The notes under the pieces are model-generated. The model ran no database searches, was not told the origin of the DNA, and saw only the letters and a list, made by a program, of their open reading frames with translations. 7,317 nt of DNA, taken from the NCBI GenBank assembly GCA_903871865.1, contig CAIQIL010000314.1, forward strand, positions 1 through 7,317. The letters are read 5' to 3'. Of the stretch, positions 1 through 5,594 are shown one piece after another (position 1 is the stretch's first letter; each line of letters starts with the position of its first letter). The DNA comes from an uncultured Burkholderiales bacterium. GTDB lineage: Bacteria; Pseudomonadota; Gammaproteobacteria; Burkholderiales; Burkholderiaceae_C. The position numbers and the translations under genes are program-made.

Positions 1-94
1 CATGATGGAATCCCTGCTGGCCTTCAAGCGTGCCGGTGCCGACGGCGTGCTGACCTACTTTGCGCTGGAAGCCGCCGCGCTGCTGAAGGCCTGA
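1..94 (+). CDS. hemB: Delta-aminolevulinic acid dehydratase (porphobilinogen synthase), C-terminal end only
   Basis: Only the last 30 codons are in the window; the frame runs from base 2 to TGA at 92-94 and the gene continues to the left. The visible peptide includes ESLLAFKRAGADGVLTYFA, which closely matches the conserved C-terminal end of HemB (the strand and helix that close the TIM barrel). HemB condenses two 5-aminolevulinate molecules into porphobilinogen in the cytoplasm, an early step of heme and siroheme synthesis. The stop lies 8 bp before the CorA gene start, so the two are probably co-transcribed. The family call rests on this short but characteristic tail; metal-site type and full length cannot be judged from here. 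Confidence 0.88.
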   Translation, partial: MMESLLAFKRAGADGVLTYFALEAAALLKA

Positions 95-102
95 GCACCA
101 CG

Positions 103-1380
103 ATGCGCTTCTTCCTGATCCACGACCAGTTCACCGAGCTGCCCGCCTGGCCCACCAGCCTGCCGGCCAACGGCTTCCTGTGGGTGACGACCAGCCGGCG
201 CGTCTTCGAGGTGCACCTGCCCGAGGTGCAGCAGCACCTGCAGCGCCTGGCCGGTGGCAGCCTGATGGACCTGCACATCACCGACCTGCTCAACCCGCAA
301 CTGCCCTCGCAGTACGACTACACCTCGTGGTACGACCTGCTGGTGTTCCGCCGCCTGGCCGCGGGCCAAGGCACGGAGCGGCTGTTCCTGGACGAGGCGC
401 ACGGCACGGCCTCGTCGGCGCGCCAGGCCATGGCCTCCATCGACACCAGCCCGGTGGGCTTCGCCGTGTTCGACCGCGTGCTGCTGACGGTGCACCCGGC
501 CGATTGCTCGGTGCGCGACTTCTTCGAGGCCCGCCTGAGCCAGATGATCCCGCAGGGCGTGCGCAATGCGGAGGGCGCCGAGGTGGCGGCACAAGTCGCC
601 CCGCTCGCACAGCCATCGCCCCTGGCCAAGGGCCTGCTGGGCGAGCCGGAGGACATCGTCGCGGCCGACACCCCCGCGGACCTGCCCGCGGACACGCACG
701 AAGCGCCGGAGGGTGCGGACATCGCCGTGCCGCGCTTCCACGAAGGCCGCGGCAGCACCTCGCGCCTGCCGCCCAGCCCGGCCGACCTGATGCTGCGCAT
801 CGTCAACCACATGGTGGACAGCTACCTGGACCTGCGCCGGCTGCTGACACGCCAGTTCGCCTACCTGCAGCAGGAGTTGTTCAGCAACCGCAACCAGTTC
901 AACCACTGGCAAGCCTTGCTGGACGCGCGCAACACCCTGCACATGCTGGAAGACACCTGCGAGGACCAGCGCAGCGCGGTGCAGGAATGGATCGACGCAC
1001 TGGAAGAATGGCCGCTGTCGGCCGACCCGCACGTCGCCCGCGAGCGCGAGGTGCTGCGCGTGCGTTCGCGCGATGTGCACGAGCACGTCGAGCGCGTGCT
1101 GGCCCATGTGCGCCGGCTGGAGAGCTCGGCCGAAAGCGCGGTGCAGATCCATTTCTCCGCACAGGGCAGCCGCACCAACGACATCATGCGCACGCTGACG
1201 GTGCTGACCGCCGTTTTCCTGCCGCTGAACCTCATCACCGGCATCTTCGGCATGAACTTCGAGCTGATGCCGCTGCTCAAGCACCCGGAAGGCTTCTGGC
1301 TGGCCATGCTGATGATGGTCGGCGTGGCCTTCGGGCTGATCTGGTGGTTCCGCCGGCGGCGCTACATCGGACCTGAGTGA
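103..1380 (+). CDS. corA: CorA-family divalent cation (Mg2+/Co2+ or Zn2+) transporter
   Basis: A 425-residue inner-membrane protein. The large cytoplasmic N-terminal part (about 1-360) is soluble and ends in long charged helices, as in CorA. Two C-terminal membrane segments follow: about 363-382 (ending LITGIF) and about 398-416, then a basic tail RRRRYIGPE that should stay cytoplasmic. The signature GMN is at residues 383-385 in the context GIFGMNFE; the Tyr usually preceding GMN in classical CorA is Phe here. The periplasmic loop reads LMPLLK where many CorA proteins have MPEL, so one conserved acidic residue is missing. Residues about 155-226 form an extra Pro/Ala/acid-rich segment. The family works as a pentamer and imports cations down their gradient; Mg2+ is the default guess, but the ZntB branch moves Zn2+ and cannot be excluded. 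The ATG at 103 follows hemB by 8 bp with no clear Shine-Dalgarno, suggesting translational coupling. Confidence 0.88.
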   Translation: MRFFLIHDQFTELPAWPTSLPANGFLWVTTSRRVFEVHLPEVQQHLQRLAGGSLMDLHITDLLNPQLPSQYDYTSWYDLLVFRRLAAGQGTERLFLDEAHGTASSARQAMASIDTSPVGFAVFDRVLLTVHPADCSVRDFFEARLSQMIPQGVRNAEGAEVAAQVAPLAQPSPLAKGLLGEPEDIVAADTPADLPADTHEAPEGADIAVPRFHEGRGSTSRLPPSPADLMLRIVNHMVDSYLDLRRLLTRQFAYLQQELFSNRNQFNHWQALLDARNTLHMLEDTCEDQRSAVQEWIDALEEWPLSADPHVAREREVLRVRSRDVHEHVERVLAHVRRLESSAESAVQIHFSAQGSRTNDIMRTLTVLTAVFLPLNLITGIFGMNFELMPLLKHPEGFWLAMLMMVGVAFGLIWWFRRRRYIGPE

Positions 1381-1390
1381 GTGGCACCCA

Positions 1391-1417
1391 GGCGCCGCTC
1401 AGGTGCCTGAGCGCGCC
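1391..1417. terminator. Hairpin at the corA/udg convergent junction, possible bidirectional terminator
   Basis: Inverted repeat: CGCTCAGG (1396-1403) pairs with CCTGAGCG (1406-1413). Outside a one-base bulge (C1395), GGCG (1391-1394) pairs with CGCC (1414-1417), giving about 12 pairs. The hairpin sits in the 18-bp gap between two converging genes and covers the glycosylase stop codon (1399-1401). There is no T-run on either side, so it is not a textbook intrinsic terminator. The location suggests a two-way transcription stop or a 3'-end stabiliser. Confidence 0.45.
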
Positions 1418-2319
1418 GCGGCGCGGCTGACTTGCAGCTCGCGCGCCCGGCACAGGTCGTCCCAGACCAGGGCCTTGTCGGCCGGGTTGCGCAGCAGGTA
1501 CGCCGGGTGGTAGGTGACCACCACCGGGATGCCCTGGACCTCGTGCACGCGGCCGCGCAGCTTGCCGATGGGCTCGCTCGTCTTGAGCAGGGACTGCACG
1601 GCGAAGCGCCCCATGGCGAGGATGAGGTCGGGCTGCACCAGGGCCATCTGGCGCAGCAGGAAGGGCTCGCACTGTGCGACTTCCTGCGGCAGCGGGTTGC
1701 GGTTGGCCGGCGGGCGGCACTTGAGCACGTTGGCGATGTAGACCTGCTGCTCGGGCGGGGCCTCGCTGCGCGTGAGGCCCACCGCCGCCAGCATGCGGTC
1801 GAGCAACTGGCCGGCGCGGCCGACGAAGGGTTCGCCCTGGCGGTCTTCCTGCTCGCCAGGGGCTTCGCCGACCAGCATCCAGCGGGCCTGGGTGTGGCCG
1901 GTGCCGAACACCGTCTGCTTGCGGCTTTGGCACAGGCCGCAGGCCTGGCAGCAGGCCACGGTGTCACGCAGGGTGGGCCAGTCCATGGTGTCGACGCCGG
2001 TGGGGCGGGGGCCGAGGATGGCTTCTGCGGCTTCGGGCTTGCCTGGCAACGCGGCGCCGGGTCGCGCGGGGGCCACCGGGGCTGAAGCTGGGCGCGCTGC
2101 GGGTGGGGTGCGGGGTGGCTGTGGGGCGGTGTGTGCAGCTGTCTGCGGGCGCGCGGCCACAGGCGCCTCCTGCGGTGCCGCTGCGACAGACGCTTCGGCC
2201 GACACCGCATCGGGTGCGGGTGCGGGTGCGGCCACCGCGGCAACCACGGGCTCGGTCGGCCAGAACGGCGGCACGCCCATCTCGCGCAGCATGGCGAGTT
2301 GCCGCTCAGTCCAGCGCAT
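1399..2319 (-). CDS. Uracil-DNA glycosylase, family 4 (iron-sulfur type)
   Basis: A 306-residue base-excision repair enzyme that removes uracil (from cytosine deamination or dUMP incorporation) from DNA. The catalytic core occupies about residues 115-300. Visible motifs are GEAPGEQED at 151-159 (family-4 motif 1), PFVGRAGQLLD just after, NVLKCRPP, and the motif-2 stretch VTYHPAYLLR with the key His at 271. Four cysteines at 127, 130, 201 and 217 have the spacing of the 4Fe-4S ligands of thermophilic family-4 enzymes. Residues about 20-110 are an Ala/Pro-rich, probably disordered linker after a short conserved start, MRWTERQLAMLREMG. The ATG at 2319 was chosen because this N-terminal block looks like that of Burkholderiales homologues and a GAGG lies about 8 bases upstream; longer in-frame starts would run through rimI. 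It overlaps the 3' end of rimI by 14 bp, so the genes are translationally coupled. Confidence 0.9.
   Translation of the reverse strand: MRWTERQLAMLREMGVPPFWPTEPVVAAVAAPAPAPDAVSAEASVAAAPQEAPVAARPQTAAHTAPQPPRTPPAARPASAPVAPARPGAALPGKPEAAEAILGPRPTGVDTMDWPTLRDTVACCQACGLCQSRKQTVFGTGHTQARWMLVGEAPGEQEDRQGEPFVGRAGQLLDRMLAAVGLTRSEAPPEQQVYIANVLKCRPPANRNPLPQEVAQCEPFLLRQMALVQPDLILAMGRFAVQSLLKTSEPIGKLRGRVHEVQGIPVVVTYHPAYLLRNPADKALVWDDLCRARELQVSRAAARSGT
2212..2231 (+). repeat. Hexanucleotide repeat GGGTGC x3 inside the glycosylase gene
   Basis: Three perfect GGGTGC units (2212-2229) plus two further bases of a fourth. Read on the minus strand this encodes an Ala-Pro alternation in the disordered linker of the glycosylase. 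Slippage would add or remove Ala-Pro pairs without a frameshift. Confidence 0.7.
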
Positions 2320-2887
2320 GCGGGGCCTCGCTCGGGTCGCTGAGATCGCTGAGATCGCTGAGATCGATCTCGCGGCGCATGACCACCGCGTCTTCGCGGC
2401 CCGTGGCCGCAGGGTAGTAGTGCTTGCGCACGCCGATGTCCGCGAAGCCTTCGCGCAGGTACAGAGCGCGCGCGCGCTCGTTGCTGGGCCGCACTTCGAG
2501 CCAGAGGGCGTCGGCTCGGCGCTGTCGGCAACGCGCCACCAGCTCGGCCAGCAAGGCGCGGGCATGGCCCTGGCCGTGCTGCGCGCGCGCGACCGCGATG
2601 TTGAGCAGGTGCACCTCGTCGACGCCATCCATGGCCACACAGACGGCGACGATGCGGCCCGTGGCGGCGTCGCAGCGCACGCGCGACCAGTAGCCGGCGC
2701 GCAGCGAGGAGCGGTAGTTCTCGTCGGTCCAGGCGTGCAGCGGGTGAGCGCAGGCCAGGCGCTCCATGGCCGTCACCTCGGGGATGTCGGCGTCGGTGAG
2801 GGCGCGGTCGATGACCGCCTCTGCGGCCTCTGCGCGCGCCAGAGTGTGATGGGGAGGGGTGTCCAGCATGGGCATGGTCAGGCTCAC
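2306..2887 (-). CDS. rimI: Ribosomal protein S18-alanine N-acetyltransferase
   Basis: A 193-residue GNAT-fold enzyme that transfers acetyl from acetyl-CoA to the N-terminal Ala of ribosomal protein S18; relatives also acetylate other N-termini. The GNAT domain spans about 26-172. Motif A is HLLNIAVARAQHGQGHARALL, with the acetyl-CoA loop HGQGHA at 104-109 (the first position is usually Gln or Arg). Then come LWLEVRPSN and ARALYLREGF. Glu131 and Tyr143 are 12 apart, as are the catalytic Glu and Tyr of enterobacterial RimI. KHYYP and GREDAVVM near 155-170 are typical of RimI. An extra tail of about 20 residues after the domain contains a Ser-Asp-Leu repeat. The start is uncertain: GTG at 2887 (6 bp after the tsaB stop) or in-frame ATGs at 2875 and 2869; all precede the domain and none has a strong ribosome site. 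It lies between tsaB and the glycosylase gene, probably in one operon. Confidence 0.9.
   Translation of the reverse strand: MSLTMPMLDTPPHHTLARAEAAEAVIDRALTDADIPEVTAMERLACAHPLHAWTDENYRSSLRAGYWSRVRCDAATGRIVAVCVAMDGVDEVHLLNIAVARAQHGQGHARALLAELVARCRQRRADALWLEVRPSNERARALYLREGFADIGVRKHYYPAATGREDAVVMRREIDLSDLSDLSDPSEAPHALD
2337..2363. repeat. Three perfect 9-bp tandem repeats in the rimI 3' end
   Basis: The unit TCGCTGAGA occurs three times in a row (2337-2345, 2346-2354, 2355-2363). On the coding (minus) strand it encodes repeated Ser-Asp-Leu in the RimI C-terminal tail. The unit is a multiple of three, so copy-number change keeps the frame. Confidence 0.9.
2360..2371. repeat. 12-bp perfect palindrome next to the 9-bp repeats
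   Basis: GAGATCGATCTC is its own reverse complement. It overlaps the last four bases of the third 9-bp unit. It lies inside rimI coding sequence, 41 bp upstream (on the minus strand) of the glycosylase start codon. A role is not shown; it could be a by-product of the repeat sequence. Confidence 0.7.
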
Positions 2888-2893
2888 GGTGGC

Positions 2894-3670
2894 TCAGGCC
2901 TGCGCCGCGGCGGCGCGCTCGGCGGTGGTCTGGGCCACCTTGTCGCGGACGTAGCGCGGCAAGGCCAGGGCGGCATCGACGCTGCGGCCTGCGCGCCAGG
3001 CCTGTGTGGCCAGCGCGGCCAGTGCGGCACCCGAGGGCACGGCCTGGGCGCCCCCCGGCAGACACAGGGCCTCGGGCAGGCCGACCAGCGCCTGGGCGCA
3101 CTGCAGCAAGGCGTTGCCACACAGGCGCACATTGCCAGGCGCGGCCTCGGCCCAGCGGCACAGGGGCTCGCCCAGGGGCCACAGGGCGGGGCCTTCGGTG
3201 GCTTGCCAGGCTTGGCCGTCCCAGGTGAAGGCGGCGGCATAGAGCTCGTCCATGCGGGCGTCTTGCAGCACCCACAGGGTCTGGCCGGGCGGGCAGGCTT
3301 GGGGGTCGGCCGCGCAGGCGCGCTGGCGGGCGTCTTCGGCCACGGCCATGAGGGTGTCGAGCACGATGACGGGGCAGTCCAGGCCCAGCGCCAGGCCCTG
3401 GGTGACGGCGCAGGCGGTGCGCAGGCCGGTGAACGCGCCCGGCCCGCTGCCAAAGGCGATGGCATCGACATCGGCCCAGCGCAGACCGGCCGCGGCCAGC
3501 AAAGCCTGCGAGGCCGGCAGCAAGGCGGCCGAGGCCTGGGCGCCGCCGGGCAGGTCCCGGGTGTGCACGGCATCGCCCGCCACCAGGGCGATGTGCAGGC
3601 GCTCGGTGGCGGTGTCCAGCGCCAGCAGGATGGGCGCAGCCAAGGGGGTCGGGAACACGCTGTCAGACAT
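2894..3670 (-). CDS. tsaB: tRNA threonylcarbamoyladenosine biosynthesis protein TsaB
   Basis: A 258-residue protein of the ASKHA (Kae1/YeaZ) fold. TsaB has no transfer activity of its own; it dimerises with TsaD and, with the ATPase TsaE, lets TsaD move threonylcarbamoyl from TC-AMP to A37 of ANN-decoding tRNAs (t6A). Visible motifs are the N-terminal strand with LALDTATE (about 16-23), the family signature FGSGPGAFTGLR (73-84), and DARMDELY (137-144), which resembles the DARMDEVY of other TsaB proteins. Length is slightly above the roughly 230 residues of E. coli TsaB, mainly from a short N-terminal lead and an Ala-rich C-terminus. The ATG at 3670 was chosen as the Met nearest the first strand; no good Shine-Dalgarno is visible. 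It is the first gene of the tsaB-rimI-glycosylase run and is divergent from dacB, only 30 bp away. The window also holds the TC-AMP synthase gene of the same pathway. Confidence 0.93.
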   Translation of the reverse strand: MSDSVFPTPLAAPILLALDTATERLHIALVAGDAVHTRDLPGGAQASAALLPASQALLAAAGLRWADVDAIAFGSGPGAFTGLRTACAVTQGLALGLDCPVIVLDTLMAVAEDARQRACAADPQACPPGQTLWVLQDARMDELYAAAFTWDGQAWQATEGPALWPLGEPLCRWAEAAPGNVRLCGNALLQCAQALVGLPEALCLPGGAQAVPSGAALAALATQAWRAGRSVDAALALPRYVRDKVAQTTAERAAAAQA

Positions 3671-3700
3671 CGCGAGAGTGTAGCCCCCAGCCTCCCCCCT
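3671..3700. promoter_or_regulatory. 30-bp divergent gap between tsaB and dacB
   Basis: The whole space between the two divergent start codons is 30 bp, or 42 bp if dacB starts at 3713. That is too short for two complete non-overlapping sigma-70 promoters, so at least one promoter must extend into the opposite coding region. I found no convincing -35/-10 pair. The purine/pyrimidine-biased run of C residues just before the dacB ATG is the only composition feature seen. Confidence 0.35.
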
Positions 3701-5299
3701 ATGATGGCCGCCATGCGTGCCGTCCCCACCCTGTTCCACCTGCTGCCCTGCCTGGCGCTGTGCCTGTCTTCGACGGCCGCCGCACAGGCCAGCGCACCCA
3801 CCGGACAAGCCGCCTGGCCGCCCCAGGTCGCCGCGGCACTGCAGGCCAGCGGGCTGCCGGCCGAGGCGTTTTCGCTGCTGGTCTGGCCGGTCGATGGCGA
3901 AGCGCCGCGCTGGCAGCACCAGGCGACAGCGCCCCGGCTGATGGCCTCGGTCATGAAGCTGTTCACCACGGGCGCGGCCCTGCGCAGCCTGGGGCCGGCC
4001 TACACCTGGCGCACCGAGGCGGGGCTGGGCGGGCCGCTGCTGCCCAACGGCGCGCTCGACGGGCCTCTGCATTTGCGCGGCAGTGGCGACCCCAGCCTGG
4101 TCATCGAGCGGGTGCAGCTGATGATGTCGCGCTGGCGGGGCGCCGGGCTGCGCGACATCCGCGGCAACCTGCTCACCGACCGCAGCGCCTTCGAGTTGCC
4201 GCCGCACGACCCCGCGGCCTTCGACGGCCAGGTGCTCAAGCCCTACAACGCCGGCGCCGACGCCCTGCTGCTCAACCACGGTGCGGTCACCCTGCGCCTG
4301 CTGCCCGATGCGGCCCAACCCGGCCAGGTGCGGGCCAGCCTGGAGCCGGCGCTGGACGGCGTCGAGCTGGTCAACAGCCTGTCGCCCAAAACCAAGCTGC
4401 CTTGCGGCGACTGGCGCGAGGCCTTGAACCTGACGATGGCGCCCATCCTCGGCTGGCACCACCTGGGCCGGCAACGCTGGCGCGTGACCGTGCAAGGGCC
4501 GTATCCCCTGGGCTGTGGCGAGCGCGAATGGCCGCTGCTGTGGCGCGGCGATGGCCCCGATGACCATGGCGCGCGGCTGCTCAGCCAGGCCTGGCAGGAC
4601 GGCGGCGGGCGGCTCGAAGGCGTGGTGCGCAATGGCAGCTGGCCCGCCGGCCTGCCGGTGTGGCAGACGTGGACATCGCCGCCGCTGGCCACCGTGGTGC
4701 GCGACATCAACAAATTCAGCAACAACGTGATGGCGCGCCAGCTCTTCCTGACGCTGGGCGCCGGCAACGCCAGCCGTGATGTCAGTCGTGATGCCACCGA
4801 GCCCCCGCGTCCGGCCACGCTGGCTTCGGCCCGCGCAGCCACCACGCAACTGGTGCTGGAAGCCACGCGTGGCGGCAATGGCAGCGGCCATGGCCGCCCC
4901 AGCGCCTGCGAAGGCGAGGCCCTGCAACTGGACAACGGCGCCGGCCTGTCGCGCAGCGAGCGCAGCACGGCGCTCTGCCTGGGCCAGTGGCTGCAGGCCC
5001 TGTGGCGCAGCCCGGTGATGCCGGAGTTCGTGGCCTCCCTGCCCGTCAATGGCACCGATGGCACCACACGGCGCTGGCAGGCTGCCGCAGGCCGTGCGCA
5101 CATCAAGACGGGTTCGCTCGACGGCGTGGCGTCCATGGCCGGCTACGTGGACACGGCCGATGGCGGCACCCGCGTGATCGTCGTCGGTGTGGTCAACCAC
5201 CCGCGCGCCGATGCGGGCCGCCCTGTGCTGCAAGCCCTGATCGACTGGGCACAACGCCCCAACACCGTCACCGCGCCCACAGCCCTCACCGTCCCCTGA
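3701..5299 (+). CDS. dacB: D-alanyl-D-alanine carboxypeptidase/endopeptidase, PBP4 type (peptidase S13)
   Basis: A 532-residue exported penicillin-binding protein, or 528 residues if the third Met codon (3713) is used. Counted from 3713, residues 1-26 form a signal peptide: Arg2, a hydrophobic core, and the cleavage motif AQA before SAPTG. The three active-site motifs of the class are present in order: SVMK (S79, K82, in ASVMKLFTTGAAL), SNN (S336, in INKFSNNVMARQ) and KTG (K465, in HIKTGSLDG). LDNGAGLSRSER, also typical of S13, lies between the last two. The large region between SxxK and SxN fits the extra domains that S13 enzymes insert. The protein trims terminal D-Ala or cuts D-Ala-mDAP cross-links in periplasmic peptidoglycan. 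No Shine-Dalgarno is obvious for ATG 3701, 3704 or 3713; the signal peptide fits 3713 slightly better. A gene for a SemiSWEET transporter follows after 12 bp. E. coli DacB is shorter (477 residues); part of the excess is an Arg/Ser/Gly-rich stretch near 350-405. Confidence 0.92.
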   Translation: MMAAMRAVPTLFHLLPCLALCLSSTAAAQASAPTGQAAWPPQVAAALQASGLPAEAFSLLVWPVDGEAPRWQHQATAPRLMASVMKLFTTGAALRSLGPAYTWRTEAGLGGPLLPNGALDGPLHLRGSGDPSLVIERVQLMMSRWRGAGLRDIRGNLLTDRSAFELPPHDPAAFDGQVLKPYNAGADALLLNHGAVTLRLLPDAAQPGQVRASLEPALDGVELVNSLSPKTKLPCGDWREALNLTMAPILGWHHLGRQRWRVTVQGPYPLGCGEREWPLLWRGDGPDDHGARLLSQAWQDGGGRLEGVVRNGSWPAGLPVWQTWTSPPLATVVRDINKFSNNVMARQLFLTLGAGNASRDVSRDATEPPRPATLASARAATTQLVLEATRGGNGSGHGRPSACEGEALQLDNGAGLSRSERSTALCLGQWLQALWRSPVMPEFVASLPVNGTDGTTRRWQAAAGRAHIKTGSLDGVASMAGYVDTADGGTRVIVVGVVNHPRADAGRPVLQALIDWAQRPNTVTAPTALTVP

Positions 5300-5311
5300 C
5301 CGGCACACGCC

Positions 5312-5593
5312 ATGCACCTCTCACCCGACACCATCGAGTGGATCGGCGGCCTCGCGGCCATGCTGACCACGGCCTCTTTCGTGCCGCAGGTCTGGCTGAC
5401 CCTGCGCACGCGCGACGTCAGCGGGATCTCCCTGGGCATGTACAGCTGCTTCACCCTCGGGGTGGCGCTGTGGCTGGTCTATGGCCTGTCGATCGGCTCG
5501 CTGCCCGTGACCATCGCCAACTGCGTCACCTTGACGCTGGCGCTGGCCATCCTGGGGATGAAGCTGTGGTTCGGGCGGCGCACCGGCCTCTGA
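5312..5593 (+). CDS. SemiSWEET-type sugar transporter (MtN3/PQ-loop family)
   Basis: A 93-residue membrane protein with three predicted helices at about 8-30, 41-61 and 65-87, the half-unit that dimerises to make a SWEET-like sugar uniporter. The PQ motif is in FVPQVWLTLRTRDVSGISL (P25, Q26), followed by the conserved SGISLGMY turn. Trp54 and Asn70, 16 apart, fit the conserved pocket Trp and Asn of characterised bacterial SemiSWEETs. The tail is basic (FGRRTGL). The likely role is facilitated movement of a mono- or disaccharide across the inner membrane; the substrate cannot be read from sequence. It starts 12 bp after the dacB stop without a clear ribosome site, so it probably depends on the dacB transcript. 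It ends one base before the stop of the convergent lipoprotein gene. Confidence 0.9.
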   Translation: MHLSPDTIEWIGGLAAMLTTASFVPQVWLTLRTRDVSGISLGMYSCFTLGVALWLVYGLSIGSLPVTIANCVTLTLALAILGMKLWFGRRTGL

Positions 5594-5594
5594 A

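Noticed and set aside
55..1284. 409-residue minus-strand open frame opposite corA
   Set aside because: Composition is His/Gln/Val/Arg-rich with no recognisable domain, as expected for the antisense of a GC-rich gene; the + strand CorA is clear.
1362..3275. 637-residue minus-strand open frame across udg, rimI and tsaB
   Set aside because: Arg/Pro/Ala-rich out-of-frame shadow of three recognised genes on the same strand.
1772..3700. Long open + strand frame continuing 1.9 kb upstream of dacB
   Set aside because: It runs antisense through udg, rimI and tsaB, which have clear family motifs. The open frame is a by-product of high GC codon use; dacB begins at a Met just before its signal peptide.
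3700..3705. TATGAT as a -10 box for dacB
   Set aside because: It overlaps the ATG codons at 3701 and 3704, and the hexamer 17 bp upstream (AGTGTA) does not resemble a -35 box.
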